Positions 1-8,858 of a stretch of 64,000 nucleotides of DNA are shown in pieces (positions within the stretch are counted from its first letter, which is position 1; every line of letters begins with the position of its first letter). The DNA lies in the NCBI RefSeq assembly GCF_000424065.1, contig NZ_AUJE01000002.1, forward strand, positions 62,001-126,000. The letters run 5' to 3'. The notes below the pieces were generated by a model. The model had not been told where the DNA came from and did not search any database. It worked only from the letters and a program-made list of their open reading frames with translations. The position numbers were made by a program, and so were the translations under genes. Origin of the DNA: Selenomonas ruminantium subsp. ruminantium ATCC 12561 (lineage in GTDB: Bacteria; Bacillota; Negativicutes; Selenomonadales; Selenomonadaceae).

Positions 1-2
1 GC

Positions 3-1115
3 GCATGGATGGGGATGAATTTTGCTGATAATACACGTAATTTATTCCAATATCTGCATAATCATGGTCATGAATATGGATTTCATAAAGTGATTTGGGT
101 TACGCGAAAACAATCCATTTGTGATGAATTAACAAATATGGGATATGAGTGTTATATGATGTATGATATTCGGAGTATTTATTATCATATTAAAGCAGGA
201 TATCATATTAATTGCAATTGTAATTATAGTTCCGGTAAATATGCTGGTGATTTTATAGGGCATCTTTCCGCGGGGGCAAAAAAGTATAACCTGTGGCATG
301 GTATTCCATTAAAGGCTGGAAGTGATGTAAAGTTTCGCCGAAAAGATAATATTGTTAAAAAGATATACAATAAATTTTCATATAGCAAGTTTTTTAAATC
401 TCTGTTTACTCAAGGGCAATGGGATAAAGTTCTATATGCTTCATCTGGCAGGTTATGTACAGAAAGATGTTCTATATTCCATGGAAGAGAAAAATCAAGC
501 TATATAGAGTGTGGATTTCCAAGAAATCTGCCAGTACCTAAGATGACGTGTAAAGAGCAAATAATTTTGGATACGATAGAAAAATTTGACCATGTTATAA
601 TTTATTTGCCAACTTTTAGAGATAATGGTTCCTATGAGCACCCTTTGATGAATGATATGTTGAAGGATTATATAGTGGAAAATGATATATTGTGGATAGA
701 AAAGGAGCATTCGGCAGAGAAACATGATATTCCGAAGATAGAGGATATTCATTTTTGCTATTTGCCTAAGAGTTTTGATGTGAATGTGATTTTATCTTCA
801 ATAGAGTTGTTGATTACAGATTATTCATCTGTTTGTTATGATGCTTTCTATTGGAATAAACCTGTCCTATTTTATAGTCCTGACTTTGAAGAGTATAATA
901 ATAATGAACGTGGTTTCTTATGTGATTATTTATCAGTTGTTGATAAATTTTGTGCTTATGATAGTGATGGATTGCTTGTTAATATAAGAAGATATGTGGA
1001 AGATAATGGTTATAAGGATAAACTGGTAGAACATAGTATAGTGCAAAAAAATAAAGCGTATGATTTTGAGTTTAGCTATTATAGTATATGTGGAAAGTTA
1101 TTTTCAAATAAATGA
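3..1115 (+). CDS. CDP-glycerol glycerophosphotransferase-family protein (5' partial)
   Basis: A TagB/TagF-type transferase that moves a glycerol- or polyol-phosphate unit from a CDP-activated donor onto a surface glycan, acting at the cytoplasmic face of the membrane. Family motifs are visible: NLWHGIPLKAG in the first third and LLITDYSSVCYDAFYW near residue 270, the HGxPLK and TDYSS signatures of the Glyphos_transf domain. The reading frame is open to the left edge without a stop and the first residues already align with the middle of the usual N-terminal domain, so the true start lies outside the window; the ATG at 9 is probably internal. The AT-rich codon use matches the three genes that follow, which look like the donor-making enzymes. 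Confidence 0.8.
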   Translation, partial: AWMGMNFADNTRNLFQYLHNHGHEYGFHKVIWVTRKQSICDELTNMGYECYMMYDIRSIYYHIKAGYHINCNCNYSSGKYAGDFIGHLSAGAKKYNLWHGIPLKAGSDVKFRRKDNIVKKIYNKFSYSKFFKSLFTQGQWDKVLYASSGRLCTERCSIFHGREKSSYIECGFPRNLPVPKMTCKEQIILDTIEKFDHVIIYLPTFRDNGSYEHPLMNDMLKDYIVENDILWIEKEHSAEKHDIPKIEDIHFCYLPKSFDVNVILSSIELLITDYSSVCYDAFYWNKPVLFYSPDFEEYNNNERGFLCDYLSVVDKFCAYDSDGLLVNIRRYVEDNGYKDKLVEHSIVQKNKAYDFEFSYYSICGKLFSNK

Positions 1116-1142
1116 GTTTATTAAAAGCTTTGGTGATAGGTG

Positions 1143-2171
1143 ATGAATAATAACGTTATAAAAATAGGAATTGGGAGAATTTATGAGATTGAACGTACTC
1201 TCAAAGATTATGGAGTGTCTGGAAAAGTTTTATATATTGCTGGCCCATATGTTGATTCTCTTTATGGGAATGTAGTACGTCCACAAATAAAAGCTGTTGG
1301 AGAAATAAAAGAACAAGCGGTTGAATATAATACTATAACCTATGCTATGGAGGTGGCAGAGCGAGTTATTGCTACAGATATAGCATGTATAGTGGCTATG
1401 GGCGGCGGAAAAATATTGGATGTTGCCAAATATGCTGCGTTTATTTCTAAACGTCCGTTTCTCTCGATTCCTACAACTATGGCACATGATGGAATTGTGT
1501 CACCTATAGCAGTTCTTAAACGGCAGGATGGAAAACCTAAAAGTTTAGGTTGTACTATGCCATCGATGATGGTTATGGATACAGGGCTTATAGCAGATTG
1601 CCCGCTACATTTGATTCAAGCAGGGATAGGAGATACAATTTCTAACTATATGGCGCTTAAAGATTGGGATTTTGCTGTTGAACGTGGAAAAGATGAAATG
1701 AATGGATATGCCTATATGATGTCACGTACATCTTTAGACGCACTAATGAAGACACAGTTTGATAGTATATGCCCAGAGTTTTTAGAGGTTCTTGCAAATT
1801 CGTTGATATTATCAGGGATTGCTATGGACTATGCAGGAAGTAGTAGGCCGGTAAGTGGTTCGGAACATCTTTTTTCACATGCGTTAGACTATTACTGTGA
1901 TAAACAGAACTTGCATGGTTTTAATGTAGCTTTAGGAACTGTAGCGGTTTTGAAAATTATAGGCGAAGATCCTTCGTGGGTTATTTCTTATTTGAAGAAA
2001 TTTGATGTGGATATAAATCCGGTAAATATGGGAATAGATGAAGATACATTTATTTATTGTATGCAACATGCGACAGAAATGAGAAAAAATCGATATACTT
2101 ATTTGCATGAAGCAGATTTGAATGAAAAGAAACTTAGATTGGTTTATCGCGAGCTTGAGGAGGAGTTGTAA
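1143..2171 (+). CDS. Glycerol-phosphate dehydrogenase (AraM/G1PDH type, Gtp1-like)
   Basis: An NAD(P)-dependent dehydrogenase of the iron-alcohol-dehydrogenase/glycerol-1-phosphate dehydrogenase fold, cytoplasmic. The nucleotide-binding motif MGGGKILDVAKY and the metal-site stretch IPTTMAHDGIVSPIAV are clear, as are the later histidines in SGSEHLFSHALD and NLHGFNVALGT. Length (about 342 residues) is normal. A GTG at 1140 is an alternative start three bases upstream; the ATG at 1143 is better spaced from a weak ribosome site. Known family members interconvert dihydroxyacetone phosphate and glycerol-1-phosphate. The neighbours (cytidylyltransferase, HAD phosphatase) match the order of gtp1-gtp2-gtp3 in pneumococcal 23F-type capsule loci, so a role in making CDP-2-glycerol is inferred, not shown. 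Confidence 0.75.
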   Translation: MNNNVIKIGIGRIYEIERTLKDYGVSGKVLYIAGPYVDSLYGNVVRPQIKAVGEIKEQAVEYNTITYAMEVAERVIATDIACIVAMGGGKILDVAKYAAFISKRPFLSIPTTMAHDGIVSPIAVLKRQDGKPKSLGCTMPSMMVMDTGLIADCPLHLIQAGIGDTISNYMALKDWDFAVERGKDEMNGYAYMMSRTSLDALMKTQFDSICPEFLEVLANSLILSGIAMDYAGSSRPVSGSEHLFSHALDYYCDKQNLHGFNVALGTVAVLKIIGEDPSWVISYLKKFDVDINPVNMGIDEDTFIYCMQHATEMRKNRYTYLHEADLNEKKLRLVYRELEEEL

Positions 2172-2891
2172 ATGAAAGCACTTATTTTAGCAGCAGGATT
2201 AGGAACTAGATTGGCACCGATTACTGATAAATTACCAAAATCATTGGTTCCTGTTAACGGAAAACCAATATTGGTTAAGCAAATTGAGAATTTGCTTGAA
2301 AACAATGTAACAGATATAACCATAGTCTCTGGATATAAATCTGATATATTGAAAAAAAAGATTCATGATATTTGGCCGGAGATAAAGATAGTTGAATCTG
2401 TTGATTATGCCAATACTAACAATATGTACTCTGCTTATCTTGGAATAAAGAAAATGTTTCCTGATAATATATATGACTCGTTTTTGATGATGAATGCTGA
2501 TGTGTTTTATGATGCGTCAGTTATTGCAGCATTATTAAATGATTCTTCTTCGAATGCTATTGTAGTTGATATGGGGAGATATCTGGATGAATCTATGAAA
2601 GTAGTAGAAAATGATGGGAGAATCACATCTATATCTAAACAGATTAGTGAAAATGAGGCATTGGGTACGTCGATTGATGTTTATAAGTTATCTTCTGAAG
2701 GTGGGAAAAAATTATTTAATCATTGCGTGGATTATATAGAAAACAAAAAAGAACTAAAGCTTTGGAGTGAGGTGGCATTGAATGACACTTTAGAAGATGT
2801 TGAATTTCATGCTTGCCCTTTACAGGGGAGATGGCTGGAAATTGATAACCATGATGACTTAGCTGCTGCAGAGGAGCTGTTTGCTAAATGA
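2172..2891 (+). CDS. Nucleotidyltransferase, LicC/Gtp2-like (probable cytidylyltransferase)
   Basis: A 239-residue single-domain sugar/alcohol-phosphate nucleotidyltransferase. The N-terminal signature LAAGLGTRLAPITDKLPKSL binds the nucleotide, VNGKPILVKQIE follows, and NTNNMYSAYL is typical of the phosphocholine cytidylyltransferase (LicC) branch. It begins directly after the dehydrogenase stop behind a strong GAGGAGGAG ribosome site, so the two are translationally linked. Its likely product is a CDP-activated alcohol for the transferase at the left edge of the window. Whether the substrate is glycerol-2-phosphate, glycerol-1-phosphate or another polyol phosphate cannot be told from sequence alone. 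Confidence 0.75.
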   Translation: MKALILAAGLGTRLAPITDKLPKSLVPVNGKPILVKQIENLLENNVTDITIVSGYKSDILKKKIHDIWPEIKIVESVDYANTNNMYSAYLGIKKMFPDNIYDSFLMMNADVFYDASVIAALLNDSSSNAIVVDMGRYLDESMKVVENDGRITSISKQISENEALGTSIDVYKLSSEGGKKLFNHCVDYIENKKELKLWSEVALNDTLEDVEFHACPLQGRWLEIDNHDDLAAAEELFAK

Positions 2892-3703
2892 ATGATTGCT
2901 TTGGAGTAGATGCAACTGAATTGAAAAAGAAAAAGTTGTGGCTATTTGATATGGACGGAACTATTGGTGAAGAAGAGATTCTTTATTCTGGCAGTTTGAA
3001 GTTGCTGAACTGGATTGCGGATAATGGTGGAAGGTATGTTTTTATTACGAATAATTCATCAAAGTCTGTTGAAGATTATGTATTAAAGGTTAATAATTGG
3101 GGGATAAAAGCTGATAGGAATAATTTCTTTACATCAGCTCAGGCAACTATACTTTGGTTAAAAAAAAATATGCCGAATGCTAAGGTATATTGCCAAGGAA
3201 CTAGGAGTTTCTTGAATGAATTAGTAATGGAAAATATAGATATAACTACAGAAGTGGAGCCGGTAGATGTCGTTTTGGTTGGATTCGATATGGAACTTAC
3301 TACTAGTAAGGTGAGAAATACATGTGAGATATTGAGTACTCAAGATGTTATGTATATAGCTACTAATCCAGATTGGGCCTGTCCGGTCAAATTTGGATTT
3401 ATTCCTGATTGTGGAGCAATCTGTGAGATGATTAAGCGTGCTACAGGAAAATGGCCAATTTTTATAGGCAAGCCTGAAGCTACTATGGTTGATATTGTAA
3501 AAGATAAGTTAGGGTATGAAGTGAACGAAATATGTGTAGTTGGAGATAGATTGTATACAGATATTGCAACGGGGATGAATGCAGGGGTTAGCACGGTTTG
3601 CGTGTTAACCGGAGAAGCAAGTATTCATGAAATATTAGAGGGGAATATTAAACCTACCTATACATTTGCTAGTGTTATGGATATTTATAATTGTTGTTTA
3701 TAA
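2888..3703 (+). CDS. HAD-IIA (NagD-like) phosphatase, Gtp3-like
   Basis: Cytoplasmic HAD-superfamily hydrolase of 271 residues. Motif I is LFDMDGTIG (about residues 19-27), motif II FITNNSSKS, and the C-terminal motifs GKPEATMVD and VGDRLYTDIATG are those of subclass IIA (NagD/AraL). The start codon overlaps the stop of the nucleotidyltransferase (ATGA), which fits one operon. In the pneumococcal 23F set the third enzyme is of this kind and acts on glycerol or glycerol phosphate; that assignment here rests on gene order and family only. A hairpin terminator follows, so the AT-rich block of four genes probably ends here. Confidence 0.75.
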   Translation: MNDCFGVDATELKKKKLWLFDMDGTIGEEEILYSGSLKLLNWIADNGGRYVFITNNSSKSVEDYVLKVNNWGIKADRNNFFTSAQATILWLKKNMPNAKVYCQGTRSFLNELVMENIDITTEVEPVDVVLVGFDMELTTSKVRNTCEILSTQDVMYIATNPDWACPVKFGFIPDCGAICEMIKRATGKWPIFIGKPEATMVDIVKDKLGYEVNEICVVGDRLYTDIATGMNAGVSTVCVLTGEASIHEILEGNIKPTYTFASVMDIYNCCL

Positions 3704-3726
3704 ATTGACGGCTTATACCAATGAAA

Positions 3727-3765
3727 GCAGGCATGACTGTTAGCGTGGTCATGCCTGCACCTTTT
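3727..3765 (+). terminator. Rho-independent terminator after the glycerol-phosphate block
   Basis: A perfect 11-bp inverted repeat, GCAGGCATGAC and GTCATGCCTGC, with a 10-base loop lies 24 bases after the HAD gene stop. It is followed by a short ACCTTTT stretch. The U-tract is weak but the stem is strong. Confidence 0.7.
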
Positions 3766-4255
3766 AGATGGTCCTCTATAAAGTGATTTATCTAGTAATA
3801 TTTATCCTGAGTGGGTATTCTGCAATGCGTTTTGCAAGTTGTATTATATCGCTATAAATACTGGGGCGTTTAGTGTTTTTGCATAAGATTCTAGGTTAGT
3901 AAACATTTCCTGTGTTAATCTGTTAACATAGCAGTGTGTTTGTATGGCATCTTTTCTATCGCTGTAAATTTATCTTCGAAGCGCATGAGGTAATAGGGAA
4001 TGAATGGCCAAAGATTTCTTTGATGGCTGGGATTATGGTTGGAGGCAACTTTTGTAGTATGAACATGGTATGGTGTACATCATCATTGAAGCTAGTGCCT
4101 TGAGGAAGACTTTTATCACTTTTTATTTTCAAAAAATAACCTTATATCAATACTTATATTATACCTTAAAAAAGGGGGCAATAGAGTGGGAAAAACTAAA
4201 AGTACCCTATATCATTATTCAGTGAGCGTTTGATTGTTGGAGGTATAGTTTATAA
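3766..4255. other. 490-bp gap without an intact gene; possible decayed minus-strand gene
   Basis: No convincing intact gene on either strand. On the minus strand, short open stretches in different frames read like pieces of one protein, for example a fragment with YYLMRFEDKFTAIEKMP near 3920-3995 and another ending IAEYPLRINITR near 3790-3880, broken by stops and frame changes. This would fit a decayed gene, possibly a small toxin-like protein, but I do not recognise it. The last 20 bases hold a GGAGGT ribosome site for the next gene. Confidence 0.3.
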
Positions 4256-5656
4256 ATGAAAACAGTTATAATGGCCGGTGGCCGTGGTACAAGGATTGCT
4301 GATTACAGCAAGGCGCTTACCGGGAAGGTGCTGCCTAAGCCTATGATTCCTATTGATGGTGTGCCAGTATTGGAATGGGAAATCAATTCTTTGCGTGAGC
4401 AAGGTTTTACGCAGTTCATCATTACCGTATCCTATCTGGCTGAGGAAATCGTGGATTATTTTGGTGATGGTTCAGGCGTCAGCCCTGTTACGGGTAAGCC
4501 TTTTGGGGTGCAGATTGAATATTTTCATGAACAGGAACCACTGGGCAATGCGGGTGCTCTTTATAAGTTGCGGGATAAGCTGGTTGATGATGCAGATGGC
4601 AGTGAGGACTTTTTGCTTCTGAATGCGGATAGTATCTTTGATCTGAATTTTCAGCGTTTGGTGGCGTATCATCGTGCCAAGGGGGCTCGGGCGACTTTGT
4701 TCACGCATCCCAATTCGCATCCTTATGACAGCGGCCTGATTCTGGCGGCTGTTGATGGTGGTGTGGAAAAATGGCTGACCAAGGAAGATGTGCGTCCGGA
4801 ATATTATAAAAACCGCGTCAATGCAGGCGTGCATGTAATGAATGTGGCTGCATTGGATAAAGCTGCAGTAGTGTCTGGTATAGATGTGTCGCAGATAGGT
4901 AAGGTTCAGGCTGATAGCAAAATCTATAAGGTCGATTTGGACAGACAGATTTTGAAACCGCTTTGCGGCAGGAATGTAGCTGGCGGGTACAACGTATACT
5001 GCTACGATTCGCCGGAGTATGTCAAGGATATGGGCACACCCGAGCGTTTTGAAGCGGTGGCAAAGGATTTTAAGGCTGGAATTGTTCAGGCCAAGAATCT
5101 TTCGCACAAGCAAAAGGCCATATTTTTGGACAGAGACGGTACATTGAATAAATATGTAGGTTTCTTGCGTAAAACGGATGAATTGGAATTGTTGTCAGGA
5201 GTAGCAGAGGCTATTCGAAAAATCAATGCGTCAGGGTATTTGGCTATTGTTATCACCAATCAGCCGGTCGTAGCACGTGGTGAAGTAACTTTTGAAGGAT
5301 TAGAGGAAATTCATCGTAAGCTGGAAACGGACCTGGGCAAGGAAGGTGCTTATATCGATGCGTTGTATTACTGTCCGCATCATCCGGATAAGGGCTTTGC
5401 TGGTGAGGTGCCGGAACTGAAGATGGATTGCACCTGTCGTAAGCCGAAGCCCGGAATGATTCTGCAGGCGGCCAAAGATTTTAATATTGATTTGGCAGCT
5501 TCGTGGATGGTAGGTGACAGTGAAGCGGATATTGCGTGCGGGAAAAATGCAGGTGTGCATACTGCTTTGCTAAGTCGGGAAAAGACGGATGATTATGGGC
5601 AGGAGGTTACTGTCGATAATCTGCTGGATTTTGTGGAAGAACATATGGAGGCATAA
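4256..5656 (+). CDS. HddC-GmhB fusion: heptose-1-P nucleotidyltransferase / heptose-bisphosphate phosphatase
   Basis: Bifunctional 466-residue protein for nucleotide-activated manno-heptose, cytoplasmic. Residues 1-275 are a sugar-phosphate nucleotidyltransferase with MAGGRGTRI at 6-14, KPMIPIDG and LLNADSIFD. Residues 285-460 are a GmhB-type HAD phosphatase: DRDGT at 292-296 (catalytic aspartates), TNQ at 334, a zinc loop with C373, H375 and C392-x-C394, then K396 and GDSEAD at 420. The isomerase gmhA follows at once. Together they cover isomerase, phosphatase and nucleotidyltransferase steps; the kinase (HddA or HldE type) is not in the window. GDP-heptose is likelier than ADP-heptose from the HddC-like N-terminus. 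A truncated copy of this 5' end lies at 14540-14615. Confidence 0.85.
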   Translation: MKTVIMAGGRGTRIADYSKALTGKVLPKPMIPIDGVPVLEWEINSLREQGFTQFIITVSYLAEEIVDYFGDGSGVSPVTGKPFGVQIEYFHEQEPLGNAGALYKLRDKLVDDADGSEDFLLLNADSIFDLNFQRLVAYHRAKGARATLFTHPNSHPYDSGLILAAVDGGVEKWLTKEDVRPEYYKNRVNAGVHVMNVAALDKAAVVSGIDVSQIGKVQADSKIYKVDLDRQILKPLCGRNVAGGYNVYCYDSPEYVKDMGTPERFEAVAKDFKAGIVQAKNLSHKQKAIFLDRDGTLNKYVGFLRKTDELELLSGVAEAIRKINASGYLAIVITNQPVVARGEVTFEGLEEIHRKLETDLGKEGAYIDALYYCPHHPDKGFAGEVPELKMDCTCRKPKPGMILQAAKDFNIDLAASWMVGDSEADIACGKNAGVHTALLSREKTDDYGQEVTVDNLLDFVEEHMEA

Positions 5657-6319
5657 ATGAAAGATTATTCATTAACCAAAATTGAAGAACTGGTTGAGCG
5701 TTATCCGGAACTTCGCGTCAATAAGTCCGAAATCGTGAAAGCTGCAGAGTGCATCATAGATGCCTACAGAAATGGGAATAAGATTTTGTGCTGCGGCAAT
5801 GGCGGCAGTGCAGCAGACTCTCTGCATATCGTTGGTGAGTTGATGAAGGCGTTTGTTTGCAAGCGAAAAGTAAGTGCTGAATGGCAGGAGAAATTCTCAT
5901 CTTGCAAGGATAGTGATTACATCATCAGGAACCTGCAAATGGCTCTGCCGGCCATTTCCTTGGTCAGCGAGACGGGGCTTTTGACGGCTTATGCCAATGA
6001 TGTGGCACCGGATATGAATTTTGCCCAGCAGGTCTTTGGGCAGGGCAAGGAAGGTGATGTTCTGATTGCAATAAGCACTTCGGGAAATTCTGCGAATGTC
6101 ATTTATGCAGCCGAGGTGGCACAGGCAATGGGGATAAAGGTGATTGGTCTGACGGGGGAATCTGGCGGGGCACTTAAAGTTTTGGCAGATGTGCTGATCA
6201 ATGTGCCGCAAAAAGAAACGTTTAAAATTCAGGAAATGCATCTGCCTGTATATCATGCTATCTGTTTGGCGGTTGAGGCAGAATTTTATCCTGATGAGAT
6301 GGGGGATAAACGTATTTAA
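5657..6319 (+). CDS. gmhA: Phosphoheptose isomerase (SIS domain)
   Basis: Sedoheptulose-7-phosphate isomerase, first step of ADP/GDP-heptose synthesis for surface glycans. The SIS fold is marked by CGNGGSAADSLH near residue 46 and ISTSGNSANV near 137, with the conserved E and H of QEMHLPVYHAICL near 194-206. The protein has an insertion between these motifs (about residues 68-98, containing CKDSDYIIRN), which makes it longer (220 residues) than the roughly 190 usual for GmhA. It starts right at the end of the HddC-GmhB fusion behind TGGAGGC, so the two are co-translated. Confidence 0.85.
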   Translation: MKDYSLTKIEELVERYPELRVNKSEIVKAAECIIDAYRNGNKILCCGNGGSAADSLHIVGELMKAFVCKRKVSAEWQEKFSSCKDSDYIIRNLQMALPAISLVSETGLLTAYANDVAPDMNFAQQVFGQGKEGDVLIAISTSGNSANVIYAAEVAQAMGIKVIGLTGESGGALKVLADVLINVPQKETFKIQEMHLPVYHAICLAVEAEFYPDEMGDKRI

Positions 6320-6357
6320 TTGGTTAAACTATAGTAAGCAATTAGGAGTGTTTTCCA

Positions 6358-7230
6358 TTGATCAATAAAGGAATAATATTGGCAGGTGGTTCGGGAACTC
6401 GCTTATATCCATTAACGAAAGTGGTTTCCAAGCAATTGATGCCTGTCTATGACAAGCCAATGATTTATTATCCTTTGAGCACGTTGATGCTGGCGGGGAT
6501 AAAGGATATTTTGATTATTACCACGCCGCAGGATAACGAATCCTTTAAAAAATTACTGGGAGATGGCAGCCAGCTGGGAATCAGCATTTCCTATGCAATT
6601 CAGCCCAGTCCCGATGGCTTAGCGCAGGCGTTTATCATTGGTGAAGAATTTATCAATGGTGAAGGCTGTGCATTGGTGTTGGGTGATAATATTTACTACG
6701 GTTCAGATTTAGCACAGTCGGTACAGCGTGCTGCATCGATGGAAGACGGTGCAACAGTCTTTGCTTATTATGTGTCCGATCCGGAGCGTTATGGCGTAGT
6801 GGAGTTTGATGAACATGGCCACGCGTTGAGCTTGGAAGAAAAACCAGCACAGCCCAAGTCTAATTATGCGGTAACTGGTCTGTATTTCTACGACAAAGAT
6901 ATTGTAAACGTAGCGAAATCCATTAAACCTTCGGCTCGTGGTGAACTGGAAATCACGGATGTCAACAAGGTGTATTTGGAACGCGGCAAGCTGCAGGTGG
7001 AGAAGATGCGTCGTGGCTATGCGTGGCTGGATACCGGCACGCATGAATCCCTGCTCGATGCAGCCTCTTTTGTGCGGACGATTCAGGCACGGCAGGGACT
7101 GAAGATTGCTTGCCTTGAGGAAATTGCCTATCGTATGGGCTATATTGATGCAGCACAGGTGGAGCACTTGGCGCAGCCTTTGCTGAAGAATGAATATGGC
7201 AAATATCTTATCCGCATGATTCGGGAATAG
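6358..7230 (+). CDS. rfbA: Glucose-1-phosphate thymidylyltransferase
   Basis: Makes dTDP-glucose from glucose-1-phosphate and dTTP, the first step of dTDP-deoxysugar synthesis. The nucleotide site [20 protein letters not shown], the [10 protein letters not shown] motif and the late [14 protein letters not shown] are all as in RfbA/RmlA; the length of 290 residues is normal. Translation starts at a TTG preceded by TAGGAGTG, with no in-frame ATG nearby. It begins a three-gene dTDP-sugar block with rfbC and rfbB. Confidence 0.93.
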   Translation: MINKGIILAGGSGTRLYPLTKVVSKQLMPVYDKPMIYYPLSTLMLAGIKDILIITTPQDNESFKKLLGDGSQLGISISYAIQPSPDGLAQAFIIGEEFINGEGCALVLGDNIYYGSDLAQSVQRAASMEDGATVFAYYVSDPERYGVVEFDEHGHALSLEEKPAQPKSNYAVTGLYFYDKDIVNVAKSIKPSARGELEITDVNKVYLERGKLQVEKMRRGYAWLDTGTHESLLDAASFVRTIQARQGLKIACLEEIAYRMGYIDAAQVEHLAQPLLKNEYGKYLIRMIRE

Positions 7231-7248
7231 AGGGAGTTTTTGTTTGGC

Positions 7249-7824
7249 ATGAAGGTTATTAAGACAGATATCGAAGGTGTGCTGATTATCGAGACGGATG
7301 TATTTGGTGATCATCGCGGTTATTTTACGGAAACGTATAACAAACCGAAGTATGAAGCGTTGGGCATTACGAATGATTTTGTACAGGACAATATGAGTTT
7401 TTCCGCGCAGAAGGGGACTTTGCGCGGGCTTCACTGGCAGAATCCGCCCTATGCACAGGCGAAATTGGTTTCCTGCTCCAAGGGCAGGGTTATCGATGTG
7501 GCTGTGGATATCCGCAAGGGCAGTCCAACCTTTGGCAAGTGGGTTTCGGTGGAACTCAGTGCAGAAAATCATCGTCAGTTCCTGATTCCGCGTGGCTTTG
7601 CGCATGGATTCCTGACCTTGACGGATGATGTGGAGTTCCGCTATAAATGCGATAATGTCTACAACAAAGCATCAGAAGGCGGCATGCGTTATGATGCGCC
7701 GGAGGTAAATGTGGACTGGGGCTCTTTGCTGGCTGGCATTGAGCCGGTGCTCAGTGAGAAAGATACAACCGGGCCGACTTTGTCCGACAGTGATAATCAG
7801 TTTGTCTATAAGGAGAATTGTTAA
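7249..7824 (+). CDS. rfbC: dTDP-4-dehydrorhamnose 3,5-epimerase
   Basis: Cupin-fold RmlC: epimerises C3 and C5 of dTDP-4-keto-6-deoxyglucose. The catalytic histidine region LRGLHWQNPPYAQAKLV and DVAVDIRKGSPTFGKW are diagnostic, as is the FLIPRGFAHGFLTL stretch. I chose the ATG at 7249 because family proteins begin at the MKVIKT-like sequence; a TTG at 7240 lies closer to the AGGGAG ribosome site and is an alternative adding three residues. It sits between rfbA and rfbB in one transcription unit. Confidence 0.93.
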   Translation: MKVIKTDIEGVLIIETDVFGDHRGYFTETYNKPKYEALGITNDFVQDNMSFSAQKGTLRGLHWQNPPYAQAKLVSCSKGRVIDVAVDIRKGSPTFGKWVSVELSAENHRQFLIPRGFAHGFLTLTDDVEFRYKCDNVYNKASEGGMRYDAPEVNVDWGSLLAGIEPVLSEKDTTGPTLSDSDNQFVYKENC

Positions 7825-8844
7825 ATGAAAATCGTTGTAACTGGTGGTGCCGGTTTTATCGGCGGAAACTTCGTTTATCATATGCTGAAAAAACGTCCGG
7901 AAGATACGATTATCTGCCTGGATAAGCTGACCTATGCGGGTAATATGGAAACCATGGCTGAAGCCATGAAAAATGACCATTTTAAGTTTGTACGCGCAGA
8001 TATTGCTGACCGTAAGGCTGTGTACGAGTTGTTTGAAACGGAAAAGCCGGATGTTATCGTGAACTTTGCGGCAGAATCCCATGTAGACCGTTCGATTGAA
8101 AATCCGGAAATCTTCCTGCAGACCAATGTTATCGGCACGAGTGTGCTACTCGATGCCTGCCGCAAGTATGGGATTAAGCGGTATCATCAGGTGTCCACGG
8201 ATGAGGTTTATGGGGATTTGCCGCTGGACAGACCGGATTTGTTTTTCACGGAGACAACTAATCTGCATACGTCCAGCCCGTATTCGGCTTCCAAGGCTTC
8301 GGCAGATTTGCTGGTGATGGCTTACCATCGCACGTACAAAGTGCCGGTGACCATTTCTCGCTGCTCGAACAACTATGGACCCTTCCATTTTCCGGAGAAG
8401 CTGATTCCGTTGATGATTATCAATGCGCTTTCGGATAAGAAAATGCCGGTCTATGGTGACGGCCTCAATGTCCGTGACTGGCTCTATGTGGAAGACCACT
8501 GTGCGGCCATCAATCTTATTTTAGAGAAGGGCAAAGTCGGTGAGGTTTATAACATTGGCGGCCATAATGAGCGGGCTAATATTGATGTGGTTAAGACAAT
8601 CCTCAAACAGTTGGGCAAGAGTGAAGATTTGATTGAATACGTTGGTGACCGCAAGGGCCATGACCGCCGTTACGCCATTGATCCGACTAAGATTCATAAT
8701 GAACTGGGCTGGCTGCCGGAAACGAAATTCGAAGATGGCATAAAAGCCACGGTACAGTGGTATTTGGATAATCGCCAGTGGTGGGAAAATATCATCAGTG
8801 GTGATTATCAGGATTATTATGAGCGTATGTATGAAAAAAAATAA
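7825..8844 (+). CDS. rfbB: dTDP-glucose 4,6-dehydratase
   Basis: Extended short-chain dehydrogenase that converts dTDP-glucose to dTDP-4-keto-6-deoxyglucose, with NAD+ as internal cofactor. Visible are the GGAGFIGGNFV Rossmann motif, the catalytic STDEVYGDL segment, YSASKASADLL (YxxxK) and SNNYGPFHFPEKLIPL. At 339 residues it is full length. It abuts rfbC. No rfbD reductase follows; another SDR gene takes that place. Confidence 0.93.
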   Translation: MKIVVTGGAGFIGGNFVYHMLKKRPEDTIICLDKLTYAGNMETMAEAMKNDHFKFVRADIADRKAVYELFETEKPDVIVNFAAESHVDRSIENPEIFLQTNVIGTSVLLDACRKYGIKRYHQVSTDEVYGDLPLDRPDLFFTETTNLHTSSPYSASKASADLLVMAYHRTYKVPVTISRCSNNYGPFHFPEKLIPLMIINALSDKKMPVYGDGLNVRDWLYVEDHCAAINLILEKGKVGEVYNIGGHNERANIDVVKTILKQLGKSEDLIEYVGDRKGHDRRYAIDPTKIHNELGWLPETKFEDGIKATVQWYLDNRQWWENIISGDYQDYYERMYEKK

Positions 8845-8858
8845 AGAGGTATGTTATC

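Noticed and set aside
4472-5113. 213-codon minus-strand open frame under the HddC-GmhB gene
   Set aside because: It lies fully opposite a gene with clear catalytic motifs, has no family pattern and no ribosome site; it is a shadow frame.
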